A stretch of 64,000 bases of DNA from Climacteris rufus (Eukaryota > Chordata > Aves > Passeriformes > Climacteridae), in assembly GCA_013398175.1 (NCBI GenBank), contig VZRZ01000385.1, forward strand, positions 1 to 64,000, read 5' to 3'. This document shows, piece after piece, positions 1 to 9,400 of this stretch. The notes under the pieces are model-generated. The model had not been told where the DNA came from and did not search any database. It saw only the letters and a list, made by a program, of their open reading frames with translations. The position numbers were made by a program, and so were the translations under genes. Numbering within the stretch: position 1 is the stretch's first letter; each line of letters begins with the position of its first letter.

Positions 1-380
1 TTGCAGTTGTGAATGTTTTTACTCTTTTTGTAACTAGTTCTCACAGTCTTTTCTGTAAACATAGCTATGTTATTGTAACTGTATCTTATCATTCACATTC
101 CTTTCTCATAGACACAGAACTTTGATAGACATTTCCTTTGACCACTGTAATTGAGGGAGGAAGAACTGATTTCCTCCAATGAATAGTGATTTCCAAATGT
201 ATATAAAAAATAAAGAAGGCGAGTCTTGCCCCCTTCCTTCCTTCTCTCTGATCCTGAAAGCAGGTGTCTCTGGCTCTTCCTTTCATGTCAATACTGTGGC
301 AGGCAATCATACTTATAAGGCTTTCCTGATTCATCTTCCCCAACACACCTCTTTTACCCTTACGGCACTCCTCTGATAAA
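1..380. other. Unassigned sequence left of the recognisable provirus
   Basis: No convincing homology was found here. There is a TATATAAA-like run followed by an AATAAA at about 200-215, but this stretch does not resemble the 3' LTR at 6024-6461, so I do not call it a 5' LTR. It may be decayed gag leader or matrix sequence, or flanking host DNA. Confidence 0.3.
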
Positions 381-386
381 GAGGTT

Positions 387-1140
387 TCACTTTCCCCTGA
401 GCCAGAACACTTTTTAGACACTTGCTGGAGAAAAGCGTTAGATCAGGGAGATGTTGAGTTACTTCATGCTATGTGCGTGGTGTATTAAAACAGTCAGCCT
501 CATCACGAGCAAATTTCATTTGAAATGGTTAAGGAATTAAGAAAGTCTATGAAGGAAAATGGTCTGCAATCATCTTACACAATGGGACTTGTTGAAGATA
601 TTGCTGAAATCTATGTCATGTTGCCTGTGACTGGAAAACTTTCTTGAAATTGATGATGACAGCAGGGCAATATTTGGTATAGTGCACTGAATATGATGAA
701 TTATGTAAAAAGCAGGCACTGGCTAATATGAATACTGGTAATGCTGGAATTACAAAGGATCATTTGGCAGGAACTGGAGCTTAGGCAACCATAAGGGCTC
801 AGTTGGTAATGCCCCCAGAGACATTTACCCAAGCGAGGGGGTTGGCCATAAGAGCTCTGAAAAGAGTGCCAGACATTAACAAGCTTGAACCTGGCTTCTC
901 TACCATAAGGCAAGGACCCCAAGAGCCCTACATTACCTTTATCGGTTACTTGTGAACAGGCAGATTGATATTCCAGCTGCAGCAGAAGTTTTGTTGAAAT
1001 CCTTGGCCTATGAAAATGCTAATACGGATTGTCATAAAGCATTGGATCAAATTAAAAATCGACCTGATATTTCAGTAACTGACTTTATCAAACTGACTGT
1101 GCACATATTGGTACAGAACAATGTAAAGCAGATTTACTAG
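387..1140 (+). pseudogene. gag: ERV gag remnant (capsid region)
   Basis: Capsid-like coding sequence is scattered over at least two frames. The frame starting near 387 reads through a TAA at 486-488 and contains FEMVKELRKSMKENG (about 520-565), typical of the start of a retroviral capsid. After a shift near 640, the next frame carries the capsid core and a major homology region, RQGPQEPYITFIGYL (about 903-947), which ends at a TGA. A further shift leads into the capsid C-terminal helices, with AEVLLKSLAYENANTDC at about 976-1026. Gag capsid forms the core shell of the particle. This copy cannot encode it because of at least three in-frame stops and two frameshifts. Matrix was not recognised. 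Confidence 0.8.
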
Positions 1141-1187
1141 CAACTGCCTTAGCTCAACAGCTACAGGTAGCTCAGGCACCAATTGGA

Positions 1188-1310
1188 TGCTTTGAATGTG
1201 GAGAGAAATGTCATGTGCAAAAGCAGTATTCAAAAAATAAGCAGGAGAATAAAAAAGCTAGTAAGCTGTGCCCAAGATGCAAGAAGGGGTATCATTGAAG
1301 CAATGAATGC
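1188..1310 (+). pseudogene. gag: ERV gag nucleocapsid, two damaged CCHC zinc knuckles
   Basis: Two CX2CX4HX4C-like boxes lie in one frame. The first begins CFECGEKCH at 1188, but the position of its final Cys is Tyr. The second begins CPRCKKGYH at 1268 and keeps its last Cys (1308-1310), but a TGA follows the His. Nucleocapsid knuckles bind viral RNA in the family. Both boxes are broken here, the first by a lost ligand and the second by a stop. Confidence 0.85.
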
Positions 1311-1458
1311 CAGTCTAAGTTTGACAAAGACATCAATCCTCCACCATAGAAGGGAAACTTGAAGGGGGACATGAGGTCTGGTACCCTCAGCAAAACAGGA
1401 CCCAGCCAGAACAAACCAATACAGCCTAAGTTACACCAAGGGAACCCCAGGCCGTGCT

Positions 1459-1677
1459 GTCTTGGACCTGGCAGTCTCTACAACAACAACAATAAATGAC
1501 ACATTGGTTCATCTTATACCCACAGGCTTGCATGGACCCCTTCTTTTCAAAAGCCATACATTGTTACTAGGGAGATCATCATCATCTAAAAAGGGACTTT
1601 CTATTTTACCAGGAATTATCGACTCTGATTGTAGGGATGAAATAAAAATCATGGCTTGGACACCATGCACCCAGTAG
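1459..1677 (+). pseudogene. ERV dUTPase domain remnant
   Basis: A 71-codon open stretch carries dUTPase signatures: LIPTGLHGPL, then GRSSSS (from about 1570), then PGIIDSD followed by EIKIM. In this enzyme family these blocks form the trimer active site that hydrolyses dUTP to dUMP. In betaretroviruses the domain is fused upstream of the protease in the pro frame. Here the dUTPase frame ends at 1677, and the protease continues in another frame that overlaps it from 1656. The junction is therefore frameshifted. Confidence 0.8.
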
Positions 1678-2102
1678 GATCATGCATTGCTCAGCTGATA
1701 CCACTCCCTGTATTGCTGGATATGCAGTTGATACCACCTGTCAATGCTGACAGGGGCACTGGAGGTTTTGGAAGCACAGGCACTCCTAACATTTATTGGT
1801 CTAAACTTATTTCAGTACAACAACCTTTTCTAACCTGTGTTATAGATGGCAAGTCTTTTGCAGGATTGGTAGACACTGGAGCGGACATTACCATCATCAA
1901 TAAATGTGAATGGCCACCTACATGGCCTTTAACAACTCCAGCAGCGATTGCCACAGGCGTCGGAGGTCAGCAAATGCCACAGCAGTCAGCTAAAGAACTC
2001 ATGGTATATGGGCCAGAAGGGAAACGAGCACATCTCAAACTGTACATGCCTTCTACTCCATGTACACTTTGGAGAAGAGATCTGTTACACAGTGGGGACT
2101 GA
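1656..2102 (+). pseudogene. pro: ERV retropepsin (protease) remnant
   Basis: A 148-codon open frame contains the aspartic-protease active site LVDTGADITII, with DTGA at 1872-1883. It ends with LWRRDLL near 2069-2090, the position of the conserved C-terminal GRDLL-type block of retropepsins. Upstream, IAQLIPLP and GFGSTG fit the dUTPase tail and the dUTPase-protease linker. The protease cuts Gag and Gag-Pol as a homodimer. The domain itself is the least damaged of the pol-side genes, with no internal stop. It lacks a proper start and is cut off from dUTPase upstream by a frameshift and from reverse transcriptase downstream by a stop. Confidence 0.85.
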
Positions 2103-3034
2103 TTTTCAGAATATAGGGGTCACTGATATGCAGTCGAAACTTAAACTCACATGGAACACAAGGGATCCTGTGTGGGTAGACCTGTGGCCCCTCCGAGGAG
2201 AACAGCTGCAATAAGCACAAAAACAGGCCAAAGAACAATTGGATTTGGGAAATACAGTTCCTTCTGCTAGTCCATGGAACATCCCGGTATTTGTGGTTCC
2301 AAAAAAGACTGGTAAATGGAGACTCTTACATGATTTGAGAGCTACCAATGCAGTAATGGCCCTGATGGGTGCACAGCAGCCTGGAATTCCTAATCCAGCA
2401 ATGATCCCCAAACTCGGGAATTGTCAATTATTGACTTCAAAGATTGTTTTTTCACAATTGCGTTACACCCTGATGATGCACCCTGTTTTGCTTTTCCATT
2501 ACCATTCTTAAACAACAGTGAACCCATACAAAGGTGTCACTGGGTTGTGTTACCACAAGGGATGAAAAATAGTCCTACAATATGCCAGTTCATGGCGGCA
2601 AGTGCTTTACAGCTGGTGCGACAACAATTTTCAATGGTTCTTTCAATGGTTCTGGATGATATATTGCTAGCAGCAAATAACTCTGTTGTATGCAAAACTG
2701 TTTTGCCTTTTTGCGTCTTTCTCTTAACAAATTTGGTCTTTGTACTGCAGCAAATAAGGTTCAAACTGTCCCACCTTGGAAATACCTAGGGTCTCTATTT
2801 ATTATACAGAAAATTGTTCCTCAGCCCATTGTGTTGTGGACCTCTGTTGAAATACTAAATGATTTGCAAAACTTTTTAGGAAATACTAATTGTCTCAGAC
2901 CTACCCTCGGTATCTCCGCTGAGGAATTGTCACCATCATATAATTTACTTAAGGGACACGCAGATTCAACATCTCCTTGTGAACTTATTCCAGAAGCCTG
3001 TGAAGCATTGCAAATTGTGACAGATAAAATGTGA
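2103..3034 (+). pseudogene. pol: ERV reverse transcriptase remnant
   Basis: The fingers region reads DPVWVDLWPL, a TAA, then [20 protein letters not shown] and a dipeptide-rich RATNAVM block (about 2270-2360). A frameshift near 2420-2430 moves the palm to the next frame, where [11 protein letters not shown] and LPQGMKNSPTICQ are clear. The catalytic YXDD box is present as VLDD (2649-2660), so the Tyr position is Val. Just upstream a 12-bp sequence is tandemly duplicated (2629-2640 and 2641-2652), repeating SMVL. Another shift near 2690 leads to the connection region with VPPWKYLG. The domain copies RNA into DNA in the family. This copy is split over at least three frames. Confidence 0.9.
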
Positions 3035-3304
3035 ACATTCTTTACATCTAGGTGACAAGCCACTAAGACTTTTTGTTATCCTGGCAGAATTCCAACCATA
3101 TGCAGTGGTAGTGCAACGGTGATGATACAACAACTGTGGATGTTAGAATGGGTATTTTTACCTCACACATTTTAAAAAACAATAACCACATTACTTGACA
3201 CGATTGTTAGACTTGTTTCCACAGCACGAAAATGATGCCAAACCCTAAGTGGGGAAGATCCTTCTCACATCCACATACCTTTATCTGCAGATGCTTTTCA
3301 GGAT

Positions 3305-3743
3305 ATGTTCCAGGAATCATTACCTTTACAGGCTGCCCTGACGGACTTTTTGGGGAACATTGTTAATTTTTCACTGAAAAGTAAACTTTTGCAATGTTCA
3401 AGAGATCTTTCTCTACAGCTGCATTTTCTAACATCGTCACAACCCCTGCCTGGAGCAAAGACAGTCTTCATTGATGGCTCTGGGAAAACTCAAAAAGCAG
3501 TTGTTGCCTGGAAAAATTCCACAGGGGGATTGGGAAAGCTCTGTGATTTTTCGACAAGGATCGACACAGCTAGTCGAATTAACAGCTGTAGAGGCTTTTC
3601 TGTTATTTAAAAATGAGCCTTTTAACATAATATCAGATTCCTTATGTGTAGTTGGCATTTTAAACCATATTGAACACTCCTTCCTAAAAGGAACTCACAA
3701 CAAAAATTTGTTTATATTATCTACTTTGTATGATTATGTTTGA
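3305..3743 (+). pseudogene. pol: ERV RNase H remnant
   Basis: An FIDGSG block (first catalytic Asp codon at 3473-3475) lies in one frame. The continuation, with ELTAVEAF (Glu codon 3591-3593) and IISDSL (Asp codon 3636-3638), lies in another. The D-E-D carboxylates that hold metal ions are thus all present but split by a frameshift at about 3500-3530. The enzyme degrades the RNA strand of the RNA:DNA hybrid. Between 3035 and 3304 decayed tether or connection sequence is likely, with several stops. Confidence 0.8.
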
Positions 3744-3869
3744 TGCTGATCGCATTGTTTTTGTGTTATGCATCTTAGGTCTCACTCATCTTTGCCCGGA
3801 CCTCTTGTGGAAGGCAATGAAGTAGTGGACACCTTAAAGATGATGGCAACAGTTCCAAATCAACTTATA

Positions 3870-4676
3870 CAGGCAAAATTGTCACATGAGTTTTATCATC
3901 AAAATGCTAAAGCTTGGAGTAAACAATTTAATCTTACTTTTCTCAAGCTAGACAAATTGTTCATTCTTGCCCTGGTTGTGGATGCTTGACACCTTTACCT
4001 ACCGCAGTAGGTACAAATCCAAGAGGATTAGATGTCAATGAGGTTTGGCAGATGGGTGTTACACACATTTCTTCTTTTGGCACCTTAAAATAGGCGCATG
4101 TATCAGTTGACACATATTCCAAATTTTTTGTTGCCTCAGTTCATGAAGGGGAAAAGGCAACAGAAGTCATTAAGCACATGCTGTGAGCCATTGCTACCTT
4201 AGGAGTCCCTAAGGTGGTGAAAACTGATAATGGTTCAGCATGTATCTCACAAGCAATAAAAACATTTTTTCACTCTTGGGGTATATGTCACTTAACTGGC
4301 ATATGTCATTCCTTGACAGGTCAAGCTGTAGTGGAACACACACATGCCCTTTTAAAGAATATGCTTTTTAAACAAAAAAGGAGGACTCCCCTGGGTATTA
4401 CACCTCAGGAACAATTGGACAAGCAACATTTGTTTTAAATTTTTTAAACATTTCCAGCTTTGATAACAAAACAGCAAGTGAGAGAAGGTTTTCCCATAAT
4501 AGCTGGATGGAATCTCAACCACCTGTCTACTATAAAGATTTGCAGAGTGGACAGTGGCTAGGCCCTTTACCTTTGCTAATATGGGGGCATGGTTATGGCT
4601 GTGTTTCTCTATCCACAGGACCTTACTGGTTGCCTGCGAAGAACATCAAACCCGCTGCAGAAGGAATAAAGGCTTG
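3870..4676 (+). pseudogene. pol: ERV integrase remnant
   Basis: The N-terminal zinc module is visible as LSHEFYHQNAK (about 3880) and, in another frame, CPGC (3968-3979). In the core, the WQM-VTHI block at 4046 onward has Gly (GGT, 4055-4057) where the first catalytic Asp of the D,D(35)E triad is expected. The second Asp (TDNGSA, codon 4226-4228) and the Glu (AVVEHTH, codon 4334-4336) are present and exactly 35 residues apart. There are in-frame stops at about 4090 and 4185. The C-terminal DNA-binding domain follows as WGHGYGCVS and GPYWLPAKNIKP (to about 4676). Integrase joins viral DNA to the host chromosome. This one has lost a catalytic residue as well as its frame. Confidence 0.9.
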
Positions 4677-4699
4677 AAGGCATCATAGTTTTAGTTTGG

Positions 4700-5640
4700 T
4701 AATCAGTTATATTGGCTTCTGGCACAACATATGTGTCCTTTTTTGTTGTCAGCAGATTCTTGAGGGTTGTGAGTGACTCATGGGTCCCACAACCAAAGAC
4801 CAGTATTTGGCTCACTTTAGCCAATGCAATGAATCAATCTACCCTTTGTATATCCATGACCAGCCCTAGTGATTCATTTCAAACATGTCTGGTTGGCATT
4901 CCTTTAATGAAGGATCAATGGAACACGTTATACAATCAAATAGTTATACATAATTGTACAGCTCCAGGTAAGTGTGGATCGTTGCGGTGGTGTTTGGGAT
5001 CATGGCACTCTAATGTTGGCCAACCTGTGCGGTGGTGCTTGGGCAATGCTAATGGAGGCATGAGAAGAGTCAGTGACTTCCCTGCTCTCTCACTGCAGTC
5101 TCAAGAGGTGGATGTACTAGGCTCTATACAGCTCCTGTATGCTTTCGTCTTACTTACGTTAATGGCCCAAGCATAGACAACACAGAAGTTGCTATAAACA
5201 GCACTGGCATTTACCATAATGCCTCTGCCTAGTGTAATCTTACTGCTCCTTCACAAGTCATGACAGGGACCAATGCAAGAAGCCTACCTGGTAATGTATT
5301 TTTAATGTGTGGAAACAGAACATGGAAAGGCATTCCAGATAAAGCAGTAGGAGGTCCATATACTTTTGGTTGTTTAACCATGTTTCACCCCAGTCTTGAC
5401 CGCTAACTAATTGGGCACTATGACACAGATGAAATAAATGTAACGCTCAGTCATTTAACCCTTACTGTAATAAGGTTGAATTGTGGAACCCTGCACAGAG
5501 AATTTTTAGTTCTTTAATTGCCTCTATTGGTACTGCACATGCCTTAAACATACTTTAAAAACTAGGCTGTTGGCTTGCAAAAGAAAGTAATGCTACCAGT
5601 AGTGTCTTAACAGGATTATTAACAGGTGTTGACTCTGTAC
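4700..5640 (+). pseudogene. env: ERV env surface subunit remnant
   Basis: The open stretch 4712-5176 includes SIWLTLANAMNQSTLCIS and FQTCLVGIP, resembling the surface subunit of alpha/gamma-type avian retroviral Env, with several N-X-S/T sites. A direct repeat in this stretch (tgcggtggtg at 4983 and 5028, about 45 bp apart) duplicates an RWCLG peptide. From 5177 to about 5640 the frame is broken by many stops, but Cys- and Asn-rich coding sequence (FLMCGNRTW, GGPYTFGC) is still legible. The surface subunit binds a cell receptor in functional relatives. Nothing can be said about receptor use here. Confidence 0.75.
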
Positions 5641-6023
5641 GTCATGCAACACTGCAAAATAGAGCAGCAGTAGGCTTTTTGTTGTTAACCCAGGGACATG
5701 GATGTGAAGACTTTAATGGAATGTACTTTATGAACCTGAGTGCTCACTCTGAATCCATTTACAAAAGCATCCAGAAATTGAAGGAATTGTCTGGAGAACT
5801 GCAAAAAAACCAAGGATGGGATCCTTTTGGCCTGTTTTCCTGGTTGGGAAGTTTCGGACCTTGGCTTTGCTGTAATGGGACTTACAGCCATTTTGATGAC
5901 TATGTTATGTTTGCCATGTGTATTTTATTGTATTCAATGACTTATCAACCAAACATAAAGCAGGTAATACTTATGCAAACACATACTCACTTTGCAACAC
6001 TTAGTAAACAAAAAAGGGGGAGA
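5590..6023 (+). pseudogene. env: ERV env transmembrane subunit remnant
   Basis: The ectodomain reads into FLLLTQGHGCEDFNGM, with a conserved Cys at 5703-5705. In this env class a CX6CC motif is expected; here the Cys pair is Tyr-Phe (5724-5729), so the motif is lost. A helix-like NLSAHSESIYKSIQKLKEL stretch follows, then a Trp-rich membrane-proximal segment (FSWLGSFGPWLC) and a hydrophobic segment near 5900-5940 that fits a membrane anchor. The open frame from 5679 continues without a stop through the polypurine tract and into the LTR, ending at 6101. Upstream of 5679 the subunit is interrupted by stops. Membrane fusion is the family role; this copy lacks key features. Confidence 0.8.
6010..6023 (+). 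other. ERV polypurine tract
   Basis: An uninterrupted purine run, aaaaaagggggaga, directly abuts the TGTGGG start of the LTR. This is the position and composition of the retroviral plus-strand DNA primer site. Confidence 0.85.
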
Positions 6024-6461
6024 TGTGGGACAAGGGATCGAAGAACGCTTAGTAATAAGAGAACAAAATCCGCTTGGTTAAAAAGAGCAAAGACTGTTTA
6101 GTCAAGGCAGAAGGAAAGGTTTCTAAAATGTAACAGGTAGCAGAACCACAGTAGTTTGCAGAAACACCGTTATGTTTAAGCAAGCCTTTGTTTTAGGGAA
6201 AAAGCTGCTGTGTGTGCTGGGCGCCTGATCAGTTATATCTTTGGCTAGCAGGTGTGCGGACAGTTACACCATTGGTCAGGTAAGTGCGTGATCAGTTGGG
6301 CTGTTGGCTATCCAGGCACGTGTTAAGAAACAATGCAAAACAAAACTGATAGTGGAAATACTATAAAAGGCTGTACACACTTTTAGTAAATGTCTCTGGT
6401 TATACCCAGACTAGAGTCCGTGCCCTCCATATGCCCCATGAAGCCACAGAGGATACCCACA
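6024..6461 (+). mobile_element. 3' LTR of the ERV
   Basis: The repeat starts TGTGGG right after the polypurine tract and ends CCCACA at 6456-6461, a perfect 6-bp inverted terminal repeat, giving 438 bp. A TATA box (tataaaa, 6362-6368) marks the end of U3. No AATAAA lies downstream of it; the nearest variant is agtaaa at about 6385. A consensus 5' splice site, cag/gtaagt, lies in U3 at 6277-6285. The target-site duplication cannot be checked because the 5' end of the provirus is not visible. Confidence 0.85.
6362..6368 (+). promoter_or_regulatory. TATA box of the ERV 3' LTR
   Basis: The tataaaa motif lies about 94 bp before the LTR end, preceded by a U3-like region. It is the only well-formed promoter element seen near the 5' side of the host exons. 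It could direct transcription toward ARHGEF28, but there is no direct evidence that it is active. Confidence 0.6.
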
Positions 6462-9400
6462 GCAGTTTCGTGTAGACACCAAAGGGACCTCATCTCCCCA
6501 GGAGATGGTGCTGGAGGTTATGTGTCTGTCTTTCCAAAGGAGCTTTTGGATGTTAATTCTTTGTGAAGAGGCAGAAACATAGCCTCCTGGCTTTGAGACG
6601 CAGGTTCTCGTGGAAAAAAAACTTCTGCTTGTTCCTGTATTGCAAGGTGCTGTATTGCAAGATCGAAATGCGCTTTTCTAAGGTATTGCATGCTCATGTG
6701 TATATCCACCAGACCTGACTAAAAGTTCTTGAGGTCAAAGGTTAATTAACTTTTCTTGTGTTCTGTTACACAAACTTAATGTGTCACTCTTAATGTATCT
6801 CTGCTTGGATGTTTTCACTTGGGGATGGTTTTGTTCCTAACACTGTAACATCTTCATTGGTGAAGTGACAGGTTAATACTGATTTATGGAAGTGTTGCTA
6901 CAGTGAGGTTTCCGAGGGTTTCTCTGACTGGGTTTGGAAGGGCAGAGAGCAGGATGTGGCATCAGGCTGCTTGAAGCCACAAGCATCTGAGGACCTGGAG
7001 ACTCTCACACTTTGGTTAAGTTCAGTGATCATTTTTGCCTGGGCTGGGTCTGGAAAGTGCCAAACATGATTCCAGCATGCTTTTGTGTGATTTGAGTAGG
7101 AAGTGGCAGTAGGACTTCTGTGTTGATTGTGAGTGTGTAGTTGATTGCCTCTCTTTCCAAGCTGTTTGCCTTCCCAGTTCCTCCATGCTGTACTAACAGT
7201 TGATGTGTGAAGGGGCATGGAAGGGGATGATTTTCTGTAGCTGGATACAGCTTTTGTATTTGTTGCTCTTGCCAGGTGTTCAGTGTCTTTTAGCTAGTCC
7301 TTTGTGGAAAGAAGAAAATTTCTAGCCTGTCTTGCCCATTCTGTGCTTTCATGTTCTTTGCTGTTGCAGTGGGGTTGGCCATAATTCTGGGCCTATCTGT
7401 GTTCAACCAGGCTGAAATCACTGCCTTACTTAGATGCTGATTTCAAAACACAAAAAAGAAATGTGGTTTAGAATGTAAGTGTGTGTTGGCCTTTCAGCAT
7501 GCATTTGCTAATGCACAGAGCTCTGTTAGCCTGATCCAGCTCTGTCTGGAGTCAGGGTTATTTTGCTGTTGACCCCTGTGGGAGCCTGGTCAGTTCTGTC
7601 ATGGGGGAGCTTGCTTGGAGACAAACGAAAGAGTGTGCACAGGCTGGCCTCTGGATGCAGACTTGCTGCCAGAGTGAGATGGAGGAAATACATGTGAAAG
7701 AATGGGATCTATTTTAAAAGATATGAGGAAAAAGAATGGGTGCTTCAAAGCATGTCCATCAGCAGACATATGAATTTTGTTCCCAGGGTGTATTTTTTTT
7801 CTTCCATTTTTTTGTTTTTCCTTTCAGTCCTTAAACTGAGATTTTTCTGCACAGGGGCTTCATGCTTACATGTATTTGTGTAGTGTCTGCAGCAGTAGAA
7901 CCTGATATTACGTAGGACATGAGAATAATAGCTAGTCCAATTTGTATATTTTAAATCAAGTCAACTGAAAGAGATTAATACTTTTCTTTTAGTCAGTGGT
8001 TGCATGTCAGAAGGAATGTTAATTTTCTATTAATATGCCTTACTGCAGAAATTTTTGGATCTGTCTATTTTAACAGCTCATTTTCAAGCTTTTTAGTTCC
8101 TCTGTATTACTTTATAGCTGAACATAAGCTGTGTTGTCAGTGACAAGAAAACAGTGAATGATATTTTTAATGATAGACCAGAAAGAATATGTTTTGGCAC
8201 TGGGCTTGAAAAATTATTATTTTTCTTCTGCCTTCTCCCCTCTCATTTCTGATAAAAGCATTTTGGATATTTTTATTTCTATCCAGTGGTTTCAGAATTA
8301 AAAGATATCCCATTTCTTTATGTATTAATTACTTTGCCATATGGAAGACTGAAAACTTTTCTGCATCTTACTTGTTGTGCCAGTTTGATAATGGGATAAA
8401 CATAGCTTTAAGACTGGTGTGGCAAGGTAAAGAGATAGTGTCAGTTTGATGCAAAGTGCTGATTAGCTTTAGACTTGCTCTGTGGTTCAGATTGTTTAAA
8501 AACCCTGGTAGATTAATTCTGCACCAGCAGTCAAATCTGTGACCATCTCTCATACTGCTGCTGACATAGAGCAGGTATAAAAAGCCCAGAGCCAGCATAA
8601 GCTCTGTATCATGTGTTTTCACTAATTCAATAAAATGAGATCGTGTTCCCAGGTCTGGCATGGGTCAGGTTAGTGTGGCTGGATGTTGCTCATGGTGACA
8701 TGGAAATGGCCTTGCTGCCAGCTGGACAGGCAGTTGAGCAAAGGGCTTGTTGAGAGGGTTAAACAGAAGAAACAGGACTGAGGAGAACAATTTTTTTGTG
8801 ATAATAGGATGCCATAGAAAATAAGGACCTGGGAAGCATCTGGGCATAGTGCATGTGTACTGAATGAAAGGCATCAATATGTCTCATACGTGTTTCTTTT
8901 TAAAGTGGGTAATATTAGAGGCAACTTAACAATGCAGAGTAGAATAGAGACTTGCAGACATATGCATGTCATTATCTTTTACTGAGTTTCTTCTTTCTAG
9001 TGGGAACATATTTAGTTTTGCAGTAAATGAGAAGTATTTTAAATGCCCTTTTTTTTTTTTAATTCTGTTGGATTCTAATTCCAAGGCAAATCTTGTAGTT
9101 ATCAACAAAAAAAGTTCTTTTTCTGTCTATGTCTCTGAAGAGAGTGAACCTATGTTGAGGCTAGTGAGGAGGTAGAAGGTGTAACTAATTTTGAGACATC
9201 AGCTTTGGATAAAAACCAGTGTATGCAATTTCAGAAACTCCCAATACAGCAGTATTTCAGCTTGTGACTGAAGGGGGAGTATTGCAATAAACTTGACTGA
9301 AAACCCACAAGGTTTAAGGTTGGTCTCCTATTAAACCCCAACAACATAAAACACAATTATGCATCTCTCTTCCCCTTATCAAGGCCAAGACCTTGTTAAG

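Larger units (their letters stand above)
380..6461 (+). mobile_element. Decayed endogenous retrovirus, betaretrovirus-like gag-pro-pol with alpha/gamma-type env
   Basis: The order gag, zinc knuckles, dUTPase, protease, reverse transcriptase, RNase H, integrase, env, polypurine tract, 3' LTR is complete and collinear on the + strand. A dUTPase next to the protease is a known betaretrovirus arrangement. The transmembrane protein instead belongs to the alpha/gamma type. All reading frames are interrupted by multiple stops and frameshifts, so the copy cannot make full-length Gag, Pol or Env. The 5' LTR and primer-binding site were not seen; they lie outside the window or were lost. The element shares the orientation of the ARHGEF28 exons that begin about 10 kb downstream, so it sits in the 5' flank or first intron of that gene. 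Confidence 0.9.

Noticed and set aside
1..380. Candidate 5' LTR (TATATAAA and AATAAA near 200-215)
   Set aside because: No similarity to the 3' LTR at 6024-6461, and no primer-binding site before gag.
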